From Pinus tabuliformis (taxonomy: Eukaryota > Streptophyta > Pinopsida > Pinales > Pinaceae), in contig CM062813.1 of the NCBI GenBank assembly GCA_031772625.1, forward strand, positions 695,030,420 through 695,094,419: a stretch of 64,000 nt of DNA, in the 5' to 3' direction. Of this stretch, positions 33,230-43,677 are shown in pieces. Positions within the stretch are counted from its first letter, which is position 1, and each line of letters starts with the position of its first letter. The position numbers and the translations under genes were made by a program. Below the pieces are notes generated by a model, which ran no database searches, was not told where the DNA came from, and saw nothing but the letters and a program-made list of their open reading frames with translations.

Positions 33230-33784
33230 CTATCTCATCTCCTCCGTCAGCAAGGCTGAGACTATTTCATCAAACTGCAAGGCAGTTGCATTGCTACCTA
33301 TTGCAATAACGAGACTATCCCACGAATCTGGTAGAGAACACAACAAATTGATGCACTTATCTTCATCTGAAATTTTAATATCAACAGATGCTAACTGACT
33401 TACCACAGTATTAAATGCATTCAAATGCTCTGTCACCGAGTCTCCATCTTTCATCCTTAGGTTATACAACTTTTTCCGCAGGAATAGTTTATTCACCAGA
33501 GACTTGGATTGGTACAAAGTCCCTAACTTGTCCCACAAAACCTTTATCGTAGCTTTCCCTGATACATTCAACAATATTGAATCTGAAACACACAATCGTA
33601 TTATTCTCTTTGCCTTCCGATCCAACTTCTTCCATTCTTCATCGGACACTCCCGTTGGCTTAGTACCTGGATCTACCGCAATCCACTGATCTTTATCCAC
33701 CAACAGATCCTCCATCTTGAATTTCCACAACTCAAAACTCTGACCATTAAATTTCTTGATCTCTATCTTTCTACTGCTCGCCAT
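33230..33784 (-). CDS. gag: T1b Copia gag, shortened
   Basis: 184 residues from MASSRKIEIKKFNGQ. Same UBN2-type Gag as at 19723-20349 and highly similar (FELWKFKMEDLLVDKDQW, LFLRKKLYNLRMKDGDSV, ALLTEEMR), but ending directly after the last motif by a stop. It lies about 110 bases from its primer site, which supports the start. Confidence 0.85.
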   Translation of the reverse strand: MASSRKIEIKKFNGQSFELWKFKMEDLLVDKDQWIAVDPGTKPTGVSDEEWKKLDRKAKRIIRLCVSDSILLNVSGKATIKVLWDKLGTLYQSKSLVNKLFLRKKLYNLRMKDGDSVTEHLNAFNTVVSQLASVDIKISDEDKCINLLCSLPDSWDSLVIAIGSNATALQFDEIVSALLTEEMR

Positions 33785-33883
33785 CTTCTTTCACCACTAG
33801 AATCGATCTCCCACTGAACAGGGTCTACCACAGGCCCGAGTGAAACCCCTCAACAACAAAGGCATCCCCTTGAAGCCAAAACA

Positions 33884-33895
33884 GCTTTGATACCA
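33884..33895 (-). other. Primer-binding site of T1b
   Basis: Minus strand TGGTATCAAAGC, two bases inside LTR 3. Confidence 0.8.
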
Positions 33896-33897
33896 AA

Positions 33898-34329
33898 TGT
33901 AGATTTTAACCCCGTACAGAAATTACCTGCATACAAATTCTAAAACACAGAAAATAAACAATGCGAGAGCATAACACATAAAAGACATATACACAGATAT
34001 TTCCCCTAGATCCCAAAACCGGGACTACCAGCTTGATTTTTCATTATGTTCCTTTCAATGTTACAATACATATTTATACATGCCAAAGCATCCAATACCA
34101 TGGACCGAAAACCATCACGTCCAAAAAACATGTGCGAAAATCATGCACAAAACCATAGGTGGGTCCGCCCAACCTAACATAGGTTCCAAAACCAAAATTT
34201 TCCGGGGCGCTGCCTCGGACCCCATAAAGTGGGGTCACGGGTGCCCGTCAAACCCCCTATGACCTCCCCCCCTCTAACCCCCGGTTAACTACGTGGGCTA
34301 GTCATGGAAAGAATATAACACAACCAACA
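33898..34329 (-). repeat. T1 LTR 3 (5' LTR of T1b, 432 bp)
   Basis: TGTAGA start, CCAACA end, followed by TTATG, the partner of 16001-16005. Closest to LTR 2 in sequence. Confidence 0.9.
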
Positions 34330-34334
34330 TTATG

Positions 34335-34845
34335 ATCATGGTAGAATAGCTCGTAATGAGACCCCCTATCCTCTTTAAGAATATTTGTATTGTATTTCCA
34401 TATTTTTATTTTAAAGGGAGGGAGACTCATTTACTCCTTAAGAGTTAGGGATGGTATGAGAAGTAAAAAATGCCAATGAAAGTTATGCTTTTATCCCTAT
34501 ATCATCATACCAAAGGGAATTATCAATTGAAAGTGTGAAAGATAAACCAGCATGGTATTAAGATAGTGAATCATTTTATGATATGTCCAAAGAGAAGATA
34601 TTGAGTTAGTGATTATATAGATAAACTAGGTCAGTTTCGGAATAAAAATAACCATCAATTGTCTTATAAGTCATCTTGGTATTAATATTAATGTTTTTCC
34701 TTTATCTTGGGTATAAATTCTCAATCCAAAAAGATGGTTTGGATAGGAAATCATGGGAGAGAAAAATGGTTGCTTTATTAAGATTGAACAGAAATTGTGT
34801 GGTTATTGGAACAACAATTATTGATCACAAGAAAAAGAAATCACA
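34335..34845 (-). other. A1 internal sequence: no gene seen
   Basis: AT-rich. No coding similarity on either strand. Confidence 0.45.
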
Positions 34846-35870
34846 GTTGTTCATTCTAATGAACAACAGTTGTTCAATTGATTAAACAAAAATTATAAAT
34901 ACGCTAAAAATAAATCAAGGTTGTTCGTTCTACTGAACAATAGTTGTTCAATTGATAGAACAATAATTATTGACACACCAAAAAGAAATTGGAGTTGTTC
35001 ATTCTAATGAATAGCAGTTGTTCAATTGACTGAACAACAGTTGTTCAATTGACTGAACAATTGTTCAATTGATTGAACAACAATTATAAACACACCAAAA
35101 AGAAATTGGAGCTATTCGTTCTACCGAATAACAAATGTTTAATTCACTAAGCAACAACTGTTCAATTGACTGAACAACGATTGTTCAATTGATTGAACAA
35201 CAATTATAAAAACACAAAAAAAAAAAATTCAAAGCAGTTCGTTCTACCGAACAACAACAGTTCAATTGACTGAACATCAGTCATTCAATTGATTGAACAA
35301 CAATTATAAACACACCAAAAATGAATTAGAGTTGTTCATTCTACTGAACAATAGTTATTCAATTAACTGAACAACAATTGTTCAATTGATTGAACAACAA
35401 TTATAAACACACCAAAAATAAATCAGAGTTGTTCATTCTACTGAACAAAAACTGTTCAATTGACTAAACAACAACTATTCAATTGATTGAACAACAACTA
35501 TAAACACACCAAAAAGAAATCAGAGTTGTTCATTCAACTGAACAATAGTTGTTCAATTGACTGAACACCAGTTATTCAATTGATTGAACAATAATTATAA
35601 ACACACCAAAAAGAAATCAGAGCTGTTCGTTCTACCGAATAGCATTTGTTCGTTTTACTAAACAACAAATGTTCAATTGATTGAACAGCAATTATAAACA
35701 CATCAAAAAAGAATCGGTTTTGTTCGTTCTACCGAACAGCAGTTATTCAATTGACTGAACAATAGTTGTTCAATTGATTGAACAACAATTATAAACACAC
35801 CAAAAGGGAATCAGAGTTGTCCGTTCTACCGAACAAGAGTTGTTCATTTGACAGAACAACAATTGTGAAT
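34846..35870. repeat. Tandem array of palindromic TTGTTCA...TGAACAA units
   Basis: About ten units of roughly 100 bp. Each has an ACAATTATAAACACACCAAAAAG-like spacer (shortened in some) and two or three palindromes: TTGTTCA/TGAACAA arms around ATTGAC or ATTGAT, and GTTCG/CGAAC arms around TTCTAC. The first copy (34846-34867) is a perfect 10-bp stem with a 2-base loop. Arm changes are often matched on the other arm. Confidence 0.85.
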
Positions 35871-36579
35871 TCGCCAACGGAATAACAACTACAACTTTGG
35901 AGGAAGCAACACCAGAAACACAAAAACATAAGAGAAATCATAAAAGAAACAACACTTTATTAAAAATAGTAAATAAATTAATTAATTAAGTTACAATAGC
36001 TATGATGTTGTTTCCTAAGGGAACATCAATCTGTTTTCAGGAACAACAATCCGTCAATGGAAAAAAAATGATCTCTTGGAAAAATGCTTTTGCAGTACTG
36101 ACATGAATCTTCAAATGGAAATAAATTCTCCATTTATTCTATTATGAATCCATTAGTAATGAAAAATTCTTCACGTTGTTTTCTCCATGTTGATGAGCAA
36201 TAGTGGGAACAATTTTGTAACAAGGTATTATGTTTCAATTTTTTATTTTTTTTTTAATTGTGACACTTAAAAAAAATAAAAATCATATGATATTAAATTT
36301 CCTAATAGGTGTTCGAATCAAATTCCCTTATTTTATTAACATTGTCTTCAAGAATAACTCGTTCATAAATTGATCTTCTTTATTCTCCTAGGACATGCAA
36401 AAACCAAGCGTCTACCTGCAATAAAAAATTAAATCATAGAGAAGGAAAGGTGATCAGGATCCCCTAATCCAAGAAGTATGCAAAAAAAAATAAAAAAAAT
36501 TAGTTACTCTATAAAACAAATCCACGAAAAAATAACAAAGTAAAATTAATTTATTACATGCGGGAGAGTAGTGACCAAT
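35871..36579 (-). other. A1 internal sequence: no gene seen
   Basis: AT-rich with poly(A)/poly(T) stretches and no coding similarity. Confidence 0.45.
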
Positions 36580-37270
36580 CATACTAACCAGTGGTGTTTT
36601 AATCATAACTCTTTTGTTTTTCGTCTGATTTGAGTGATTCCAAAGCCAATTGAGAGCTACTTCAAAGGTATATCACCAATAGAAATAAGTTTTAAAAATT
36701 CCATGATATGATATGTCAATTTTACTTGGAACAACTTGCATAACAGAGTCATTTTCGATTTCCCGACTTAGACCAACAGTTGATATTTTAACCATACTTT
36801 TTTTGTTTGATGATGGATTCAAATGATTCAAATTGGAGACTAAATTAGGTTCATTTATTTATCTCCAATATAAACAGGTTTTGAAGACAAGAAGAATTGA
36901 TGGGTCAAATATGCAAGTGAACAGTTGAAAAAATAGAGTTTTAAAAGTGTAGATTTACAATAAACAGTCAGTATTTGGGTCATGAATTTCTCATATGATA
37001 TCGAAATTGAGTGATTCAAATTTATTTTAAAACTAGATTCATAGGGGAATATACCATAGAAACATGTTTTAAAAATAGTCATTTAGGCCTCCAAAAACTG
37101 ATTGTCCCAACTTTTTTCGTTAGTTGCCTACTAAACACCCTGTCAATGTTTTGGTTATAACTTTTTTCGTTTCAAATCCAAATGGAGTGATTCAAATTGG
37201 GTTGGAAAGTAGACATCAAGGGATACTTAGGATAGAAACAAGTTTTAAAAATATTCCCTTTTGTTCCCTC
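36580..37270. repeat. Four diverged ~180-bp tandem units
   Basis: Units start near 36591, 36770, 36960 and 37130. Each has a TTTTAATCATAACT-like stretch, then TGAGTGATTCAAA-like and a closing AGAAACA(A/T)GTTTTAAAAA. Much older than the hairpin array beside it. No coding role seen. Confidence 0.65.
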
Positions 37271-37565
37271 AAGACATGATCCCAGTTGTGTTTTGACAAC
37301 TTTTATCAAGCCCGCAAGCAAAAAAAATATGATATTCAAACACTTTTTCTAAATTGGTGATAAAAATGAATATGAGTGTTTGTATAGCTGTCATTTTAAA
37401 TATAATACATTTACATACACAAATAAATTAAAAAATTTATCACCGATGTTGATTTCCACAGCGTGTTGCAACAAAAACAACTATATATATGTGTGTGTAT
37501 TTATTTATGTCTTTATTTATTTTACTCTCTACACTAACCTACTATGCTTTGAAAATTAAATATGA

Positions 37566-39140
37566 TTACGTATAATTGTACTTCCAGTGGAGCCATTTTC
37601 GAAATAAGGCCTCAAGTATGTACATACCCAAATTTGAAAAATGCATATTATTAAATAGTAGGGTATGAGAAGCCAACTTCCCTTGAAAAAATGATGTCAA
37701 AAATTCTCGAAGTATGGAGTGATGCTGCAAAAAAATGATGGAGTGAAACCAATCTTCAATATATTCTTTATTTTCTTGATTTCCCATAGCCGTCATATCA
37801 TGAAGTTTTTGAGTTTTTAAAACGGTTTGTTGATGCAGACTAGAAGAAACCTCATTTTCTTCCATAACTTCTACAATTTTTGGATTTGAAACATTCCCAA
37901 TCTCAATATAAGTTTTCTGCAATGGTGTATGTGAGATAGAATGGGTGGGAAGCGTAGGTAAATTTTACAGTTCAACACTGTAAGCATATTGTACAAGTTT
38001 ATTATGGTGAGGGTGTGCAATGAGTTGAGCAGGAAATTGTGTAGGGCATGGAGGATTTTGATGTTGTAGTTGATTAAGTTGTGTGGATGGTTTTGATAGA
38101 CAAGCAAGATGTTATTGAAAAGCTAGAAAATAATATGGATGATGTGTTTGTGCTACAAGATGTGGGAGAGTATCCATGTAATCATAAGATAAACCATGCC
38201 AAACTTGTAGACAAGATTGGTGAGGGTTATATTGAGATTGACATGGCTGCCCTAATACAGGAGTATTCCATAATGGATTATGCAAGTAAGAAAATAGAGA
38301 GGAAGTATTTTGAACCATACATGTAGGCCACGATTTCCATGGTTGTGAAATTGTAGCAGCTTCTCCATCTATTTGATATGATGCTTCCATCCTAGATAAG
38401 AAAGAATAATTATCTATGGGATGATCCTTTTAGCAATGAGGGAAAAACACTTCTTCAATTTCTTGATTTTTCTTAATCTGCAAAACATCCAATTGTGAAT
38501 TTAGAGAGATAATAAAATCAATTTTAAAATTCTCAAATAAATCATCAATTTCAACTCCTATATCTCTTGTTCTTGTAGTAGATTTGGAAAAGAAAGAAAA
38601 AACTTCTCTAGAATTCTTACCAGCCTTGGAGATTCCTCTTGACTAACTTATGCATAATTCACGAACATCATCATATGATGACTGAAAATCGTCACCTTTT
38701 CCCATCAGATTTAAGAGTTCTAAAAATTCATCTTTGATTCCTTTAAGGAGTGCTTTAAGATCTCTTTTTTCAGATGCTTATGCTTTGATTTTTGAAAGTT
38801 GTATTTAAATCGGTCTACATAGTCCTCCAAGCTTTCAACTTTCCCTTGTATCATACTGAATATATATTCACTATCCTTGCAATAGTCTTGATAACTTTTC
38901 AAGAATACATTCTTCATGTCCTCCCATGTTTGGATGCAGTTCCTACCAAGGCTCATAAACCATCGAAGAGATGCTCCTTTTAAAGTAAGAGGAAAAATTT
39001 TCAACCTTTGAGAATTAGTACAATAATCATACCCTCTACAAAGTACTTCGAACTCAAATAATAATGTACCTGGATCTTCATTTGCCAAACCATGAAAATT
39101 TGGGAGAGAAGATGGGGGAGTTATGTGCATTTGTGTCACT
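37566..39140 (-). pseudogene. gag: A1 gag, main part, broken
   Basis: Capsid piece 38720-39139 reads LPNFHGLANEDPGTLLFEFEVLCR, FPLTLKGASLRWFMSLG and WEDMKNVFLKSYQDYCK, the retrotransposon gag domain of Athila-like elements. After a frame change comes GIKDEFLELLNLMGKGDDF, and a long segment leading to a zinc-knuckle relic near 38440 (HC then KDHPIDNY). An Asn/Gln/Pro-rich tail follows (38112-38390) and further open frames to 37566. Its first 16 codons lie at 45046-45094, across C2. No pol follows. Confidence 0.75.
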
Positions 39141-40509
39141 CGTTAAAATTGGAAACTAGGGCCAAACTCCATGTGGGTCATATTATTTATGGTAGCTGAT
39201 ATTTTTATTGGATCCCTCTCATTGAGAGGTGTAGGATTGATCTAAAGATCATCCGATTCCGATAAGTATTTATGAAGTTATGAATTTATTTATGTTATAG
39301 ACAAATTGGTAAGTCGGCCAGCAACTTATGTAGGCTCAGAAGCCCAACATTCATGTCTATTCAACCTCTACATTTTAGTATAAATAGAAGAGGACTTCAA
39401 GTCATTTCTACACACACTTGGATCTCTTCCTCTCTCTACTTGTCTTTGGGTTTTAGTAGGAGGAGAGATCCTAAGGAAAAGACGGAAAAGCTAGAAAAGC
39501 CGAAAGTGCCGGAAAAGCTAGAAAAGCCAAAAATGCCGGAACTGCCAGAAAAGCTGGAACTGTTGGAACTACCAAAAAAGCCAGAAAATCTGGAACTGCT
39601 GAAAAATATGGAACTGCTGAAAAAGCCGGAATTGCCGAAAAATCCGGAAACACCAGAAAAGCCGGAACTACCGGAAAAGCCAGAACTGCCAGAAAAGCCG
39701 AAAATGCCGAAAAATCCAGAAAAGTCAGAAATGCCAGAACTGTCGGAACTACCAGAAAAGCCGGAACTATCGGGAACTGCCGAAACAGCCGGAGCATCTG
39801 TCTCCGAAGGAAGGCAGCATGATGTATGAGATCATGGGCAACATAATAAGCAACATGATGATATGAGCATGGGCAGCATAATGATGCATGATGATATGAG
39901 TATGGGCAGCATGATGTATGAGATCATGGGCAGCATAATAAGCAGCATGATGATATGAGCATGGGCAGCATAATGATGCATGATGATATGAGCATGGGCA
40001 GCATAATGATGAATGATATCATAAGCATGGGCAGCTTGATGATGAATAAGACCATGGAAGATGCAGCATGATGAGCAACATGAAGATGAGAGCAGCTCAG
40101 TCATCAAGGTTCAACACATGTGACAGTACAGCAAGGTGTCACACGGTAATGTGCAGCAAATAGATGAGATGTAGCACTATGATAGGTGAATGAGTCACCT
40201 TAGAGAATCAGTTGAAGCAATATGTCTTCAACTGATCTCATGTCGATATCAAAAGTCAAAGTGATTGACTTCTATTGTAAATGTACTATCTCTCTCACTT
40301 TCTCTGCTGAACTTTGAAGAACATAAAAGAAGAATTGATCAAGGGTTTGCCCCTGGCTAGCGCCACATCTTGTGTCCTCTTGTCTTGGCTTGTCTTCTAT
40401 GATTTATATTTATGTTCTATCTACAGTTTACTTTATGCTGATGTGATTTCTAATGTGGAAAAGAAATTGAAATAAATTTCTCTAGGAAAGAACATACCTA
40501 AAATTGACA
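39141..40509 (+). repeat. C2 5' LTR (1,369 bp)
   Basis: Begins CGTTAAAA (TG changed to CG) and ends GACA. TATAAATAG at 39379-39387. Contains a PEKPEL-coding repeat and a GCAGCATGATGAT-type repeat (39830-40090). Pairs with 43678-45045. Confidence 0.9.
39353..39829 (+). other. 158-codon open frame inside the C2 5' LTR (PEKPEL repeat)
   Basis: The LTR contains an uninterrupted 158-codon frame. After a 40-residue unique start it reads a Pro-Glu-Lys-Pro/Leu repeat with units of 4-6 residues, and ends with GTAETAGASVSEGRQHDV. The 3' LTR has a frame of identical length (43889-44365) with many substitutions in the repeat but no stop. The repeat is made of codon-sized units, which alone may keep it open. 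No known product; it may simply be low-complexity LTR DNA. No homology recognised. Confidence 0.4.
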
Positions 40510-40521
40510 CGGTATCAGAGT
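40510..40521 (+). other. Primer-binding site of C2 (decayed)
   Basis: CGGTATCAGAGT follows the LTR; the usual first T is C. Confidence 0.7.
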
Positions 40522-40529
40522 TGAGGTGA

Positions 40530-41180
40530 AGACAATGCCCAAGCAAGAGTGAAAGATCAATCACCAAAGACTATAGGGACAAGACAAAAGGATCAATGAG
40601 TTCCACATCTCTCTTCTAAATTCGCTAGGGGTGAAGTGGAAGCAGAGAATATTATGAGAATGGCACAGCGGAAGATCACTTCATTGGGAAGTTCAGATCT
40701 AAGGGTGGAAGGAAAGGCAGATGCCTTGGTTGCAATAAGTTCGGCCATCATGCAAAGAGCAGAGACACATCTCTTAATGAAGATAACAATCATTCCAGGG
40801 ACATCTTGAATGATCAGAGGAATGATAAGTAATGCAAGTCATCAAGGAAATGGTCGACTCTTCAAAGATAGAAAGGAACCCCAGAATCTCTTTTATGTAC
40901 CTGATCTCAAGAAGAACCTGGTGTCCATCTCAGAAATGGAAGTTTAAGGTTTCAATGTGGCACTCATCGATGGAAAGGTACGGGTTTGAAAATAGATTTT
41001 TCAAATATGTTTTAGAGTTCAAGGTTGTATCAAGTCCACTGGGGACCATGTCGATTGACTCAGCACCGGAGGTATGTGAGTCAAATGGTGATCGGGATAC
41101 CTGAATTCAAAAAGAACATGAAGGTACATGTCTAAGATGTACCGAAGGAAAATCTTACAAGGGAACCATTCCCCTCATGT
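40530..41180 (+). pseudogene. C2 gag zinc-knuckle and protease-integrase relics
   Basis: Only short pieces remain. A knuckle relic at about 40715-40760 reads C-L-G-C-NKFGHHAKS-R, with the final Cys changed to Arg. A relic at about 40875-40945 reads LFYVPDLKKNLVSIS, as in the C1 protease-integrase junction. Then come NGDRDT and LRCTEGKSYKGTIP, remains of the integrase zinc domain. Everything between is deleted or out of frame. Confidence 0.55.
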
Positions 41181-41199
41181 AGCAGGTCCACAGGTTTGG

Positions 41200-42100
41200 A
41201 ACAACTTGTGGAGTTTGAGATTCATGAACAGCAATCTCATGTATACAGGTGAAAGAAAGCCCTCTATGGCTTGAAGCAAAACACCCTGGGCGTAGTATGA
41301 GAGGATTGATAGTTGTTTGATGAAGCTGAGATTCACTAGGAGTGAAACCGATCCAAACCATTACCCGAAGGCTGTGGATGATAGACCTCTCATACTGGCA
41401 CCTCATAAGGACGACTTCTGACAGGTGCAAACCCTCTCATTTGCAGAAGTAAAAGGGAGTTGGATTCCGAATGTGGAATGATAAACTGCAAGCCTGTGAC
41501 TACCTCAAGGATATTAACTTTCAGAAGTTATATGGTACTGATGTCAGACCAGATTTGGGAAATGCCTCTGAGTTTTATATACTCAATCACGTTGATGTTC
41601 TTGGTGAACTCCGAACATATGTTTTTTAGTTAGCATGGTGAGCTCATATTTGGTTGAGCCTCAGTGGATTGGTGCCAAGAATCATCTCAGATATCTTCGG
41701 GGCACAATCTCTCATGGATTGAGATACACTGCCAGAAATATGAAAAGTGCATGATTATTTGAATGTTGACTGGGAAGGTAGTGTGGAGGATCACCAGAGA
41801 ACTTCTCAGTGTTGGTTCTCTTTGGATTCTACTTCGATATCATGGATGAGTAGGAAGCAGAAATCGGTTGTTATAAGTACTACCGAGACCGGATACATAA
41901 CTATGAGTATGACCTCGTATGAAGTTGCCTGGTTGTGGAAACTCTTCAGTGAGTACACATGATGAATACCACTGTGATTCTCTGTGACAACCAGAGGTGG
42001 GATTCGATTATTGAGGAATCCCGTATTCAATGACTGCTCCAGCAGATAGACATTAGATACTACCTAATTTGGGATATGGTAATTTGATGAGCAAGGAGGC
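41200..42100 (+). pseudogene. C2 RT fragment and RNase H, degenerate
   Basis: An RT scrap (FEIHEQQSHVY, KKALYGLKQ, YERIDSCLMKL, FTRSETDPNHY) ends near 41430, and the catalytic YVDD region is deleted or mutated. RNase H is better preserved: [23 protein letters not shown] near 41670, then an open piece (41747-41962) with DWEGSVEDHQRTSQCWF and [21 protein letters not shown]. It ends with the pol tail near 42100. Confidence 0.7.
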
Positions 42101-42317
42101 TCCACCACATTGAGATGATTTACAAGTCGCAACACTTTGTCCGAGCCCCGGGGAAAGGTCAAATTTGTGATTTTCCCAAACGACTTGGAGTCGTCGAGAG
42201 ACCCTTGTAAAAGGGTCCTGCATGTTACATACATTGAGATTTGGGAGATCTAGGGGCTTGCGATTCTTAATGGAGCAACATATGACCACAGGGTGCTCAC
42301 CCTCCCCTAGTGGTGCA

Positions 42318-42900
42318 CACTATGGACAGGATGATTCGCTCTCCTGTGGACAAGATGATTCGCTCTCTTGTGGGACAAGATGATTCACTCTCCTATGGGA
42401 CATGATGATTTGCTCTCCCATGGATAGGATGATTCTCTCTCCTGTGGACAAGATGATTCGCTCTCTTGTGGGACAAGATGATTCACTCTCTTGTGGGACA
42501 GGATGATTCGCTCTCCTGTGGATAGGATGATTTGCTCTCCTGTGAACAGGATGATTCGCTCTCTTGTGGGACAAGATGATTCGCTCTCTTGTGGGATGGC
42601 ATGATTCGCTCTCCTGTGTAGTAGGATGATTAATTCTCCTGTGAGGTCTGGATCATGTGTTCTCCATGACGATTGTGTAGTAGGATGATTAATTCTCCTG
42701 TGAGGTCTAGATGATGTGTTCTCCATGACGATTGTGTAGCAGGATGATTAGTTCTCCTATGAGTTCTGGATGATGTTTTCTCCATGACGATTGTGTAGCA
42801 GGATTATTAGTTCTCTTGTGAGGCCTGGATGATGTGTTCTCCATGGCGATTGTGTAGCAGGATGATTAGTTCTCCTGTGAGGAAAGGATTGATTAAGTTC
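42318..42900. repeat. Minisatellite in the C2 3' region
   Basis: About twelve units of 24-26 bp (GATGATTCGCTCTCCTGTGG) to 42615, then about four units of ~64 bp ending in CTCCATGACGATTGTGTAG-like sequence. An expanded version of the C1 array at 12860-13165. Confidence 0.85.
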
Positions 42901-43040
42901 TCCTGTCGAGGCATCCTACCATGTAGTCTGGGACTCATGGGAAGTACCTCTCATCTGATCAATGAGCATGGAAATGAGGATAGGGACCATAGTAGTACTG
43001 ATGGACGGATCGTTATATCTACCGTACTCCTTATGCTAGG

Positions 43041-43320
43041 ATGACCTTCATTGATCTGGGATCAATGATACTGGTCTGGTACCAGTGGTAAGAGTTGTAC
43101 CCACTATGACACTAACTTTGGGTCAGTTGAGGATTGGTTTAGGACCAATGGTACATACTCTAAGACTGACTTCGAGCCAGTAGAGTACTGGTCCGGGACC
43201 AGTGGTAGGAGTTGTACCTACTAGGACACTGACTTCGGGTCAGTTGAGGACTGGTCTGGGACTAGTGGTACACACTCTGAGACTGACTTCGGAGTAGTGG
43301 AGAATGGTATGACACATTCT
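43041..43320. repeat. Hairpin array in the C2 3' region
   Basis: The C1 array is repeated with changes: an 8-bp stem around TGG (43049-43067), a 7-bp stem around CGG (43187-43203), and a copy whose arms are ATTGGT/ACCAAT (43133-43138/43144-43149) in place of ACTGGT/ACCAGT, i.e. changed on both arms. Confidence 0.8.
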
Positions 43321-43334
43321 CGATCAATTATTCT

Positions 43335-43665
43335 TCTTCATGGTTCAGCAGAGCTAAGTTGAGTAGAGCAGAGCCAGCAGAGCTGAGGAGAGCATAGCAG
43401 AGCCAACAGAGCTAAGAAGAGCATAGCAGAGCCAGCAAAACTGAGCAGAGCAAGCAGAGCTTAGCAGAGCAGAGCAAAGCCAGTAGAGTTGAGCTGAGTA
43501 TAGCAGAGCTTAGCAGAGCATAGCTGAGCAGAGCAGAGCTAAGCAGAGTAGATCAGAGCCAACAGAGCTAAGCTGAGCTAGTAGAGCTGAGCAGAGTAGT
43601 GCAGGGCACTGATGGCAGAGATAGTACAGTTGGACATATGGATCAGCGGATGGAGTTCTCCCTAA
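43335..43665. repeat. AGCAGAGCTGAG-type low-complexity tract
   Basis: Degenerate 5-bp and 10-bp simple repeats (to about 43610) leading to the polypurine tract GAGAGGGAG just before 43678. Matches C1 13590-13735. Confidence 0.8.
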
Positions 43666-43677
43666 TTGAGAGGGAGT

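Larger units (their letters stand above)
16006..34329 (-). mobile_element. T1: tandem Ty1/Copia array, LTR-internal-LTR-internal-LTR
   Basis: Three direct LTRs (16006-16439, 20473-20906, 33898-34329) separate two copies of the same internal region (T1a and T1b). All are in minus orientation. One 5-bp duplication, TTATG, flanks the whole array (16001-16005 and 34330-34334); none flanks the central LTR. T1b is interrupted by O1 (23930-32818). The two internals share three stops but differ by many private mutations. This fits a single insertion followed by unequal exchange or a tandem insertion event. Confidence 0.9.

Noticed and set aside
16006..34329. T1 array as an assembly artefact
   Set aside because: The three LTRs and two internals differ by many private mutations, and O1 is in one unit only, so a collapsed or duplicated contig is unlikely. 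Long reads would settle it.
34846..35870. Regularly spaced repeats suggesting a CRISPR array
   Set aside because: Spacers are themselves repeated, units are diverged, the setting is a plant retrotransposon, and no cas gene is present.
39471..39797. Minus-strand frame opposite the PEKPEL repeat (Phe/Leu/Ala-rich)
   Set aside because: Complement of the same short repeat; a hydrophobic translation is a by-product.
42320..42726. Minus-strand frames in the C2 minisatellite (RANHPVH-type repeats)
   Set aside because: Translation of a 24-26 bp repeat only; units of unequal length break any register.
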